Assembly (NCBI GenBank): GCA_947652605.1
Contig: OX393579.1
Location: 1,922,001 to 1,986,000, forward strand
DNA: 64,000 nt
Origin: Elmis aenea
Lineage: Eukaryota; Arthropoda; Insecta; Coleoptera; Elmidae
Reading direction: 5' to 3'
In this document: positions 1-11,494 of the stretch, piece by piece
Layout of the letters: the number at the start of each line of letters is the position of its first letter
Position numbering within the stretch: the stretch's first letter is position 1
Translations under genes and position numbers: made by a program
The notes under the pieces: generated by a model
Databases searched by the model: none
What the model saw: the letters and a program-made list of their open reading frames with translations, nothing else
What the model was told of the DNA's origin: nothing

Positions 1-832
1 GTTGCTCCGGGGCCATTAAAGGTGCTGTGTTTTCTTCTCCACGTCCCCACGTTTTCCTATTGCGCTCCCCCGTGGCGCGGGGATAGTTGGCCCTCCGGAT
101 GGCAGCACGCGTTCTGACGGATCGCTCCCCATAACTTCGTAACTCTCCCGAACAATAACATTTTCACAGAGGATTTCTTTTGTTTTTTTTTGAGACAAAA
201 GAATGCGCATTGACTGTTCGAATCCGCTGCCAATTATTTTAATGCGGTCTCGTTACTCGCTTGAATCGTGACCTGTCGTGCATTCCTGCGGTGCACTCGA
301 CTACATTTTGTTTAACACTGGAAGAAGATTAAGAGATATTATATTTTCAGATGAGCTATTTGCCGGATTATTTCGGATACGAATGGGGGGGTCGTTTCAC
401 ACACCGCCATGCGAAAGTATTTCACGTTATTACTGTACGTGTATGCAGGGTTTCGAAATTTAATTTTTGTTTGCACTTTGATTTTTCACAACAAATATAT
501 GGAATTTTTTGAGCGTCTATAGAACAATTGTAAGCGAAAATATTACTCGAAATTTTAACTGTCCATATACTTTTAAACTTTCTTAGAGTAAATGTGCATG
601 TGTTTCTTTCCGCGGAGGTGGTCCCCTTTCGGGTTTTTGTACTGCAACCTATTGGTCTATTGTACCCTTTGGTCATGGCCCCTTAAAGGAGTCCTGTGTT
701 TTTGAAAAACTCCAGGATTGTGCACATGTTAATTGTTATATACTTTGTAATTTCCACACAATTAGTTAACTTCGGTTGTGCGTTTAATTTTTCGTTAATC
801 ACGGCCGTTGTCCTTTTAAACGCACCACAGAT

Positions 833-1107
833 TCGCAGTTTTTGCTCCTCTCAAGAATAGCTTCATTTCGTTGTGTTAACGCTACAAGGCCAGTCAGTTT
901 TTTGAGTCGCAATACTGATAACATGTGCTGGCAGTTCGTCATTTCAGTCAGTTAAAATGTCCGCCGGTGTCGTATTTGATCGTTATAAACGGGTAGTGAA
1001 AATCAAAAAATCGCAAGTGAAACCCTTTAGATTTTCAAAAAAATACTATACCGCGAAACAGTGACATAGTGCGCGTCATTTAAGGGATTAATTTGATTCG
1101 AAATAAG
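833..1107 (+). other. Possible 5' exon with a 35-codon ORF
   Basis: The stretch has Inr-like TCAGT motifs, an ATG at 957 opening a 35-codon frame (MSAGVVFDRYKRVVKIK..., stop at 1062-1064), and a good donor, AAG|GTAGGA, with its GT at 1108-1109. It could be a first exon of the downstream PTBP gene, whose relatives use several alternative 5' exons, or of something else. Nothing links it directly to the coding exons 15 kb away, and the peptide resembles no family I know. Confidence 0.15.
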
Positions 1108-1568
1108 GTAGGAATCGTTTATTTTGTTAGTTTTAAACCAACTTCAGCCATGATTGATTTTGGCGCAATTTTATTCCGTTTTAGATATTCAATCACACGT
1201 AGTTAGCATAAATTACTTTAATCCTTCGTAGAATAAATGTTTATGTGTTATTTGCGATAATGTGATTTCCTCATTAACATTTATTTGCATGATTTTCCAA
1301 ATTTCGGTTAACGCTTTGGCTATATCGCACCTTGTTTAACCCAATGTATTTCCTTATCATCTACGTGTGATTCAAAGAAGGTCATTACATGACTACGCTG
1401 TAAAATTGATAGGAGATTAAACTGTGTTTGTGAATTATTTCGTTTGTATTTGTGGTGAAAAATCTTTTCGAATTCTTCAACAATGTAGGTACCTTTGTTG
1501 TTTGGAATATTTAAATGATCGTTAATTGATATCTATAAATAAGTTAAGTTAAAAATCGATTATTTTTT

Positions 1569-1708
1569 GATCGAGGATCTCTTGCAGAAATGATGGACCA
1601 CTTTCATACTCTCCTGTCTGATTGCAATCTTATTTGTTTATTTAAATAAGCTACACGCAAAGAGACTAGTCTTGACGCTGGTCCGGTGTTTCTACAAAAC
1701 CAGCTTGA
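1569..1708. repeat. Dispersed palindromic MITE family, copy 1
   Basis: Diverged copy of a 90-150 bp palindromic element. Its left half contains GAGGATCTCTTGCAGAAATG and ACCACTTTCA; its right half contains AGAGACTAGTCTTGACGCTG and TTTCTACAAAA. The same arrangement recurs at 2795, 9472, 11404, 14081, 44488, 57725 and 58844, usually followed by a shared flank like agtgatttttaattaaact. Confidence 0.55.
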
Positions 1709-2794
1709 CAAAAAAGAATAAGTGATTTTTATTGATCCCTATTTTACTAATTTTTCTTGCGACTTCTATGTTTTCTCTCTCCATCCTTGGAATCTTTTCG
1801 TAAATTCAAAACATGATCAATTTTTTGATCGCATTGCGCTCTTGATTAAAACTCACAAGCATGATCGTGTGCCTATAAGTTTTTAAAGGTTTGGAAATGA
1901 ATTTCCTCGCCAGTAACTAACCCCAATCCGCATTCTTCTTCAATTAGCCGTTCGTCTCCGTTACACCTTTTGTGCGTGAGGAGTTTTCTCTCTTACCTCA
2001 TCCATTCATTATCTTCTAATGTTATTGCTGTGTAATTGCCTATTTCGCCAGATCCAAGCGTTAGAGCCCCCTTTTATCCCGTTCTATTAGACGGAGAGAG
2101 GTCCCGGTGCTCTTACGTATTTTGCGAGATAAGAACAATTCTCTCCGCTTACTCGCCTCGCGCCGTTCTATCTTGTTGCATCTGACATATTTCCGAGGCG
2201 CTTAAAATAATTGTCACCCCGAAATGCTTTATTTTGCTTCGGTTCGGGAGAAATTTGTCACTATTGTTGGACTTCTTTTATATCATTTCGCGGGTCGGAG
2301 GAACGGAGGTGTAGGCGAATTAATGAGAGGTGCCGCGGTGCCACTTTCCTTTTAATTACCAGCTCTTATTATTAATGATACGTTAAGCGACACTTGGAAG
2401 AGTTTGAGAGATCTGCCGTTGACGAGAAGTGTTAATCAACTGGCACTTTAATATTTCTTCTTTGTGTTGTGTTTTAATCATGGCGAATTAAAATTACAAT
2501 TTTTATGCAAATGTTCATATTAGTTTTATATAATTATCCGTGGAAAAACATGTTGAAATCGAACTTATTGCATTCACTAAATAATATTTTAAAAGAATAC
2601 TCTTTTAGTGTGTCCTAACGCGAGCAGTTGCCTCTGAGCAAGCTTTTCCTTTTTGGTAAATTAAACCCTTGAAGATAAACTGATTGTTTATTAAGAATGG
2701 ATTGAAAATTGATCGTGGATGTCAAAAAAGTGTTTTCCTGAAATTTTGATCTACTTATATGAGAATAAGCTTAATTAACAATCGCTCATGCTCA

Positions 2795-2919
2795 TGAAGG
2801 ATCTCTTGTTAAATTTCTCGACCAGTTTTAAGCATTTCATCTCTTTGCCAGTAGCAACATCAGTGATGTAGAGACGAGAGTCTCGAAACTGGTCTAGCAT
2901 GTCTACAAGCGATCCTTCA
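2795..2919. repeat. Dispersed palindromic MITE family, copy 2 (well preserved)
   Basis: This 125-bp element begins TGAAGGATCTCTTG and ends CAAGCGATCCTTCA, so the termini are inverted repeats. Inside, CGACCAGTTTTAAG on the left mirrors CTCGAAACTGGTCTAGC on the right. The centre reads CTCTTTGCCAGTAGCAAC. It and the copy at 57725-57869 are the clearest members. Confidence 0.7.
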
Positions 2920-3057
2920 TTGAAAAAGATTTTCGATTTTTTTAAACTTAATTGAAATTCAGACCACTGCAATGTTTTGTAGCCACATTGAACTGCTTGA
3001 ATTAGTTAAGAGATTCATTTGTGTGATAGAGAACTCTTTATTTTTCTGTATGAGGAG

Positions 3058-3140
3058 AAATCTGTTGTAGAAATACTAGAACAATTTTTAAAATCTCATC
3101 TGTTTCTCAGTAGCAACTTAATTTATTTATACACTAGTAA
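3058..3140. repeat. Dispersed palindromic MITE family, decayed left half
   Basis: The segment reads GAAATCTGTTGTAGAAATAC, then AGAACAATTTTTAAAATCTC and TTTCTCAGTAGCAACTTA. This matches the left half of the family. No right half follows. Confidence 0.4.
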
Positions 3141-5006
3141 CTTTCGTTGCAACGATCATCTTTAACAACGACAAACATCCGAAACTACTTTGATGTAATT
3201 GAATTAATTTTATTATTAAAATAAAGTATTTAATTCTGTGTTTAAAATAAGTATAGGCTTCCTGTCTATTCATACAAAAAACTTTGATTATTAATTAAAC
3301 TTTTTGTTTAAAAAATTAATTGCTTTCAAATATCATAATGCACCCTTCTGAATCATTGTCTTCTTAAAGCCCAGTATTTTTGCTCAATTTTTTTAAATGA
3401 TTATCCAAATATAACAGCACTTTGAATGAAATTTGTCAGGTATACTATAGACACGTTTATTTAGTTTAAACAAAAATAGTATGCATAAGCAAGTGAAAAT
3501 TTGATTTGTGGCAATTGAAAATAGTTTAAAATACTGATTTGTTTTGATTTTATTCCGGTCGTCTTAACTTTTGATTTCTCTTAGTTTAAAAAAACAGCAC
3601 ACAAGCATTAATAGCGCGATATACGTTAAAAAAGGGCCACTACATACAGGGTAAGGTGGTGGAATTATCTATAGAGTCTTGTCTACACCTGGGAAAATTT
3701 TTAAGTTAAGAAAACACATCAACATTTAACAACATAACTAGCCAAGTTTACCGTCGTTTACTGTAGACATCAAATAAATTTCGTTACGTCAGTATATTGT
3801 AAGTGTTTATCACACTAAAATCTTAATAAACTTTGAATGGTCTTAAGCTTTAATAGTGTTTATTAATATTAACCATAACATTTTGAAGTTTCCTACGAAG
3901 TTGGGAACTTGGAGCGCAGTTAATGCCATCGAATTAAATTTAGTGCACGACAGCTTTCCGTTTACGATAGTGGCTTTTTAGTACCACTGCCTTAGTTATT
4001 TATTTATTGTTCAATTCAACACCAGCTCAACTTCAACACATACAGTAATTCCGTGCAATATTCCTAATCAAAACGAATGTAAAAGCAAAAATATTTAAAG
4101 CGACTCGTTTAAAATTCTAAAGACAACAATGTTGTATGTTGGCTAGTAATCACGGTTTTACTGTTTAAAAAATCTGTTTCGGCTTGTAGTACATTTGCTG
4201 CTAATTCCGCACTTTGAAAAAAATCAATTTGCTCTTGTTGTTTTTAGGAATTTGCACTTAAGTGATCTGTTTCGCGTCGATTTGTGATCCTGTTCATCTC
4301 CCTCGCTGTGCTTTCGACAGTGTGACATGAAATAAACACGACCAGAAAAAAGTTTATAACGATTCTAGTAATATTCACACTTATTGTAGATTTCGTCAAA
4401 AAAAAAATAAGTTCTTATGATGTTTTTGTTAGAAATAAATATCTACTAATCAATTAAAATAATTTTTGCATTTTTCTCAGAAAGTTGCTCAAGTAAGGGC
4501 ACTAAAGTTTTGCACCATTGAAAAGAGAAAAAAAATCTATCAAATGAGTAAGTTATAGGTAATGTACCTTGTAATTTAAAAAAAAAAACAATTGTTTTTC
4601 ATTGCGCTTTTGTTATTCGAAAAAATAGAATTTAAATTTTGTCTTATGGTGGAAAACTAAGTACGAAACAACTTTTATTCAAACATTTTTCCCTAAAATG
4701 GATATTTACTGATATATATATATGTATATATATATAGCATATTCCATACCTTATGGACACACTGTATAAGTACATACATACATATAAGTAATTTTTATAA
4801 CGTATTTCATTTAAAGGTTTATTCGTGTATTGAACCAATGTCATTAATAGGAGTAATGAAGTCTCTGGACAATGCACTTTGTTTTAAATTTTTAAAATAA
4901 CTGGTATATTGGAGATATATAGGAAAACAAATCCATCATTATGTCATTTTCAAAATTAACGTATTTGAACTTCTGTTTAACAATAAAATTTCTATTGACG
5001 AATATA

Positions 5007-5963
5007 CAGGGTCCGGCAAAATGATCTCCCACATTTTAATCTTTAATAAAAACGCCATTGTATATGCTATTTAGATTTTATTTTTATTAACTGAAAATGT
5101 ATGCTATGCCATTTGTTTTTATTAAGTTTTAAAAATTACAAAGTCCAAATGGCGACCATTTTTTTCGATACACATTCGAAGCTGATTTCTGAAAGTTTCC
5201 ATCACTCGAGCAGTAATTTGAGGCGATATTCCTGTAATTTCTTGGCACATTGCTGCTTTCAATTCGTCAATGGTTCGGGGATGGTGTTGAAAAACCTTCG
5301 CTTTCAGGTAGCCCCAAAGGAAAAAGTCGCATGGGGCAAGATCGGGCGAACGCGCAGGCCACCCAACGTCTCCACGTAACGAGATACGTGTCCTGGAAAC
5401 ATTTCCCTTAAAACGTCATTTGTCCTTCTTGCCGTATGAGCCGTAGCTCCAACCTGTTGAAACCATACATCCGGATGTTCAAGTTCTTTAAGTTTTGGAT
5501 GTATGGTTTCAACAGGATGGAGCTACGGCTCATACGGCAAGAAGGACAATGGACGTTTTAAGGGAAATGTTTCCAGGACACGTAATCTCGTTACGTGGAG
5601 ACGTTGGGTGGCCTGCGCGTTCGCCCGATCTTGCCCCATGCGACTTTTTCCTTTGGGGCTACCTGAAAGCGAAGGTTTTTCAACACCATCCCCGAACCAT
5701 TGACGAATTGAAAGCAGCAATACGCCAAGAAATTACAGGAATATCGCCTCAAATTACTGCTCGAGTGATGGAAACTTTCAGAAATCAGCTTCGAATGTAT
5801 ATCGAAAAAAATGGTCGCCATTTGGACTCTGTAATTTTTAAAACTTAATAAAAACAAATGGCAAAGCATACATTTTCAGTTAATAAAAATAAAATCTAAA
5901 TAGCATTTACAATGGCGTTTTTATTAAAGATTAAAATGTGGGAGATCATTTTGCCGGACCCTG
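5007..5963. mobile_element. Palindromic mariner-like element (DD41D, rosa-type spacing)
   Basis: The element is flanked by TA and ends in inverted repeats CAGGGTCCGGCAAAATGATC. It is two head-to-head copies of the 3' part of a mariner: arms of about 465 bp (5007-5472 and 5496-5963) around a spacer of roughly 24 bp. Each arm encodes the C-terminal half of the transposase, the right one in a frame at 5495-5848 and the left one as its mirror image with a few differences. Visible motifs are WFQQDGATAHTA and RSPDLAPCDFFLWG. Between the second and third catalytic Asp I count 41 residues, as in the rosa group of mariners. The first catalytic Asp and the N-terminal DNA-binding region are absent from both arms, so this copy cannot make a transposase. 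The structure probably arose by an inverted duplication or an aborted transposition. Confidence 0.88.
5495..5848 (+). pseudogene. C-terminal half of a mariner transposase (right arm)
   Basis: An open frame of 117 codons lacking the N-terminal half. It carries the second (QDGATAHT) and third (SPDLAPCD) catalytic-acid motifs of the DDE/D domain, 41 residues apart. It ends naturally at a stop before the right terminal repeat. The left arm of the palindrome (5101-5487, - strand) encodes the same region but is interrupted. Without the helix-turn-helix domain and the first Asp it is a remnant. Confidence 0.85.
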
Positions 5964-5965
5964 TA

Positions 5966-7628
5966 GTAATGGCTGAAAGAAATTGCAATTAAATGTTTAA
6001 ACATAAAAATAGCATACATTTTTGTAATCGTAAAAACCTTTCTCAGTTTTCGCAAAAATTGACTTATGCCACTTTCAAAATAAACAGCTCAATAATTGAA
6101 TTGTCAGTGTCATTAAAATTTAATTAGATTTCGATTTCACTTGAATTGCATAATGTTTTAGTTAGGTTTCGTTTATAAATAAGAACAAGAAACCAAATGA
6201 TCTCGATATGTATGTTATTTACCTTTACGAATTATATTATGCTTATGTTTTTTAATAAACTCATAGATTTTTGTATTACACGGCGAATGTAATTGTAAAA
6301 TGATTGCTCCGTCGCTTGCCCGTTTTTATTGTAAATGAATGGAACTGCTTTATGCTCTAGCATAACTTTTTTTAGTTTGTTCATCTCCAATTTTAATATT
6401 TCCTTGCAATTCCGATCCTGTTCGCTCCTTTTTTCTCGTTCATCGTTTTCCATTCAGCTCGCTTGCTGCCCACAAAAGTAAGAACGCAAACGATTAAGTA
6501 CGGCCCAACCCTAAAGTTAAACCCGATCGACCCTTCACTCCTGTCTATTGTACGTCTGTTTTATCGATACCTCATATTGTATAACGTAGCTGGAACCCCA
6601 ACCAGCATTATTATTAAATGAAACCTGTTGAGTTATCGACCCGTTACGTTTTATACGGAAGTGCAACACATAACGTAATCACATTAAGTTCTGCCGCCCC
6701 ATTTTCGCAACCCAACACAAACAAATTCTTAAAATCGTTTTCATCGAAGACAAATTCCATCATAGCCGTAATAAATTTCACTTTGTAATGAAATTACATT
6801 AACTCCGGTATCTGTGCTCGCGATTACCGATCTGTATCGGTTCTCCGTTACCCCCTAAAGGGTGTCTTAAATGTGTCGATTTATTAAGTGAAATCATTTT
6901 AATGAGTTCGGTGTTCACGAACGGCTGCAATTAGTTTTTTTTTTGTGCGGAACGGGCGCGCGAGGTTGGTCCCTTCTGAACGTAATGAATTATTTACTAG
7001 CGCTTATTGCAACCAAATTAATGTATTAAAGTTTTACTTCTCTCATTAATTTGAGAGAGTTTGATCAAATTTCGTGCGATGGAGGTGTTCTTGTTCCATT
7101 TAGACCCGTGTCTTTCAAGCTACGACTCATTAGAGAAAATTGCGCGACACAAAATTGTATAATGACGAACAGCATTTGTATGTCCCTTACATTTGCGAAT
7201 CTTGCGACTAGCTACGGCCCTAATATACATGATTGCTTGGCTGGAATATGTCGGTGTTAGTTGAACAAATTCTGTTAATATTATTCTGGTCTTTATTCGA
7301 ATAGTATCACAGGACTCGCTAAAAATATGTTAATTTAAGTTTGTGTCACATGTAATTTAGTTGAAAGGTCGTTAGTAGTAGTCTGTAATGCAAACTTCTT
7401 TGCTAGACGCCCTAACAGACACTAATAGCAACAATTCTTCTGCCAGTTCAACAATTTTCAAAGAAAATTGCTTTAAAAATAATTTTTGCAGTTGGGAATA
7501 TGCCTTAACTTTTTTTTACCGTCATTGCCGGATCAGCAAATAATAAACGGTTGCTCCTTAAAAAAAGAGACTATAATTAACTCGTTTTTTGGTTTAAAAA
7601 AAAAATGTATGTGAAAGCTTTACTTATA
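5966..7628. other. Non-coding DNA with a G+C-richer block
   Basis: No coding signal. About 6470-7010 is less AT-rich than its surroundings and contains CpG-bearing stretches such as GTGCGGAACGGGCGCGCGAG near 6943. This could be a regulatory island, but composition is the only evidence. Confidence 0.35.
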
Positions 7629-7630
7629 TA

Positions 7631-8338
7631 CAGAGTGTCCCCGTTATCACCGCGAATATTTTAAGTGGTGATAGAGGACCTTTTTCTAAGAAAAAAATTC
7701 AAGTAAATTTTTTTCCTAAAATCAAATGCTAAGCTGATATCAAAACACTTACTTGATTTTTTTAAATTTCTGCATTTATAAGACTCTGTAGCCGAAAATA
7801 TCAATTTTATCGTAAAATACCTTAAAGCTTTTTAAATACAAATCAATATTTGTAGGAAATTTTGTTTTTGCACTCTATTCCTTATTTTCAGCTTTTCCGG
7901 AAAATCGGTTTGATTTTCAAAAAATTTCATTTGACCAAAGTTGTAGCCCATAAAATTTGCTATCCGGAATTGGCCGTCGGTTTTTTTGTACAACCTTTCG
8001 TTTTTAAGATACAGCGGTTGCAAAGTCTAAGAAACAATTAAATTTTTTACATTTTTTACATTTTTTTGTACAAACTGCTTTATAACTCTCAAACCATTGC
8101 CTGTAGACAAATAAGTAGAACTAATTTCATGCTCTATTAAAAAGCTTTAAGGTATTTTACGATAAAATTGATATTTTCGGCTACAGAGTCTTATAAATGC
8201 AGAAGTGTAAAAAAATCAAGTAAGTGTTGATATCAGCTTAGCATTTGATTTTAGGAAAAAATTTTACTTGAAATGTTTTCTTAGAAAAAGGTCCTCTATC
8301 ACCACTTAAAATATTCGGGTGATAACGGGGACACCCTG
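7631..8338. mobile_element. 708-bp fold-back MITE with arms of about 205 bp
   Basis: TA-flanked element whose left arm (7631 to about 7836, CAGAGTGTCCCCGTTATCAC...) is mirrored by the right arm (about 8137-8338, ...GTGATAACGGGGACACCCTG). The arms match for roughly 200 bp, including the tract with GAGGACCTTTTTCTAAGAAA. The 300-bp centre shows no transposase. The terminal CAG...CTG and TA duplication suggest mobilisation by a Tc1/mariner-type enzyme; this is inference. Confidence 0.85.
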
Positions 8339-9471
8339 TATATTACAACTTTACACGTTTAAATCGAACTGTTTCGTTAAGCATTTGTTCGTATTTTTAT
8401 TAAAAATTAGACACAGCGACCTTTGCGTTTTCGTCTAGAAGTCTACAAAAAAAAATTAATACTGTGGAACGTTGTAATGGAATTTGTTTCTCATCCGACG
8501 CAATGGTGTCTCATGCCCTATTATTAATCCGATAAAAAGGTTGATAGCAATTGTCTACAAAGTACGTGGTTTAGGTGACATTTATTAATAATTTTAGATT
8601 ACAACACCTCTGAGACGAGCAGGGTTATTGCAGTTTTACAGTTTGCTACGAGTAAAACCTGTACATATTGCATGGCGCCGGTTGACAGTTAAAGTTTTAT
8701 AGAAATAGCTGGAAAAATGGTGCACAAGAAGTACACGAATCTTTCACTGCCAGCAAACGGCTCGGATATGGTAATTTCATTAATTTATTTAGATTTTTGA
8801 AGCCATTGAATTTACAAAACAAGATTCTTATAATAAATTTCATACTATGGCTATGTTGATTATTTTTGTATGTAAGGAGTGGGTGGGGCAATGGGGTGAT
8901 TTGGGTTCTACAGTCAATTTAAGCTATTGCTCTTGAGTTTTTTTTTCACTCTAAAGTTAGCAGTCTGCATTAAAATTTCAGTATTTGGCAACGTCGGGTA
9001 CCAATCGGCATTTTTAAAATTTATTGTAGATCAATTCTTTCATGATAATTTCGTGCCAGTTTTTTTATTTTTACGTTGAACGTTATTCAACAGGTAAAGA
9101 TGTTTATTTTTGCTTTATTTTCTTAACATTTGTTGCTGACGAGTTGTGAAAAAGTACTGAAGTTTGTGGGGAGAAAATTATGGCAACACGGTCTTCTCAA
9201 TAAACATTTTCAACAAGAAAAATGCTACATTTTGCTCGTTAATATTAGATTGATTTAAATGATTCGTCAAAAGCAATCTTATTCGTTTAAAGATATAATA
9301 AGTTTAATTAAATTAAATTTTTTAATGAAGGATATTTTGGTGAAATGTTTATTATCATTGGAACTCCCATCCCCATTTCAGTAAGAACTATTAGCACTTG
9401 ACTTATTTGAGTGATTCTTTTTTGTATTACAAACAAGTTTATTTGAAAATCATTTCTTTTTTTTTCACTAA

Positions 9472-9614
9472 GAATATCTTGTAGTAATTCTAGACTTGTT
9501 CCAAAGCTCTCATTTCTTCGTGGGTAGCTTTTTTACGTAAATAAATTAAAAACACTTCTGAAGAGACAAGTTTTTCCAATCTGGCTTAGCATTTTTACAA
9601 GAAATGCTTCATAA
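9472..9614. repeat. Dispersed palindromic MITE family, copy 4
   Basis: The left part reads AAGAATATCTTGTAGTAATT and TAGACTTGTTCCAAAGCTCT; the right part has AGAGACAAGTTTTTCCAATC and TTAGCATTTTTACAAGAAAT. The following flank gtttttaattaaacttattt is shared with other copies. Confidence 0.55.
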
Positions 9615-11403
9615 AAACGTAACTGTTTTTAATTAAACTTATTTATATTATCTACTTTTCTAGCTGTTCATAAAACTACGCATTGCGGTAACAATTAGCC
9701 AACGGAAAAACCAAAATAACAAGTGACACAGTATCGTTACTAACAGCACATTTAAAGTGATTTTCAAGCTTATGTTTTTTAATTAAACTTGTAATGGCAA
9801 ATACTGAATTTAATCAGTAAATCGTGAATCATTGTAATGTTAATAACCAAAAGCAGCCCGCGTTCAGACAGCAATTAAATTGAACGCGAAATTAAGCAGT
9901 TGGTCATGTTATTTTTTCGTTATTTGCTTAATTTTTCAAGTCCATTGTCTGCGCCGAAATGTTGTTTCAATTATACCTACAGGTGCGCAATTCAAGTTTC
10001 GTTTATCTCGAAGAAAAAGTGATTTTCAAGATGATGCTCGTTCGGGAAATGAATTTATTTTGATGGGGGTAAATGAAATTTAGCAACGGAGTGTCTTGTA
10101 TGGGAATTCAATCTGTTGACCTCGAGGTTATAAATACTTTAATGCTATATACAAATGTATCGAATTGCTCTTCGCCATTTGTTAATTAACACCGACTCTC
10201 ATTAAATGGATCATCTTAACGCTCTGGTAACTCGTACTTATACATCCATTAAAACATTGTTTATGGTCGTGGAACTAATGTACGTGTTTTATTAAATATT
10301 CGCAGTTATTCGCTTCTTTTATGCGCCTGTACGTGGTTTTTTTTATTGATGTTGTTAATCAAACAATCGAAATTAATCACTGTATTTTTCGCGCTATGTT
10401 GATTTCATTGACATAAATGCAAATCCCGTCGCTGTGTTAGTAAATTGCATTGTATTCGTGTACTTTTTGAAAAGATGGCTTTGGAAAATTGCCATTATTA
10501 TGCGAGTATATAATGGTGTGACGGTTTTATGTCCTGAATTACAAAATAAAAAAACGTCACTTGCTAACGAGTACATGAATCAATTGCATCTGTTGGAATA
10601 TTTTAGTTCTTTTTATGTTATTGTATCTGCAGATGTGAACGATACATTTTTGTAATCGTAAACAACTTTAGCTAATTTTTTGAAAAAAGTTACTTATGCC
10701 ACGTTCAAAATAAACTGCTCATATCGAATCTCAATTGTTTTAGTTTAATCACGTGCAATACTTTTTAATAATCTGTGTACTTGACGTTATAGAATTAAAT
10801 CTTAATCGGTTTTATCTTAGTATTTTTGGTACATTTCCAAATTTAAGCTCAATTTCAATAGAAAGTTATTATTTAAAGAAACTTTATTAAAAGTTATGTT
10901 GTGCATGAATAATGTCAATACTTTGATGTGCATGTGTTTCAAATGTACGTTTATGAAAGCACAAACAATAATGGTAAAGTATCACAAACATTTTCATAAT
11001 GCTTTTTCGATACTATCTAACAATATGATCCAGGTAACACAATGGACGTACGTAATTTGTAATCGTACACAAAATGTAGGTATTTTTTCGATGACTGACA
11101 TAGTTTCATTAAATATTTCAGCTGTTGGTCCAAAGAAAAAATGTGTTCCATCTGCCGTTGGATCTTTTGAATGCATCTAATATTTGTATTACCTTTACTC
11201 AAAGAAAATGAATTTAATTAACGTGTTGTTGAATTTTATCTTTCTGTTTATGGTATAAATTGTTGCTATAACTGCATTTGTGCTTGTAAAAATCGATAAC
11301 TGCGCGCTAAAGAAATATTTAAATTAAAAATCGTATTGCTTGATTTATTTAAATGATTAATATATCTAGTTAAATTAATTGAAAAAAAACTAAATCTTCC
11401 TCC

Positions 11404-11494
11404 AAAGAATATCTTATAAAAATGTTAGACCAGTTGCAAAATCTCGTGTCTTTATTAGTAACAATGGTCTAATATTTCTACAAAAGGCCCTTCA
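11404..11494. repeat. Dispersed palindromic MITE family, copy 5 (short)
   Basis: The copy is about 90 bp. AAGAATATCTTATAAAAATG and TTAGACCAGTTGCAAAATCT are on the left; GGTCTAATATTTCTACAAAA is on the right, ending GGCCCTTCAA. Part of the centre is missing compared with the copy at 57725. Confidence 0.5.

Larger units (their letters stand above)
1..5004. other. Non-coding DNA, upstream flank or intron of the PTBP gene
   Basis: No open reading frame here looks like protein. The first 200 bases and 2041-2340 are richer in G+C than the surroundings; the rest is AT-rich. The block holds a possible 5' exon (about 833-1107), copies of a dispersed palindromic repeat (1569-1708, 2795-2919, 3058-3140) and a TA-rich microsatellite near 4715-4737. 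I searched by eye for PTBP RRM1 exons and did not find them, so the upstream part of that gene probably lies left of the window. Confidence 0.6.
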
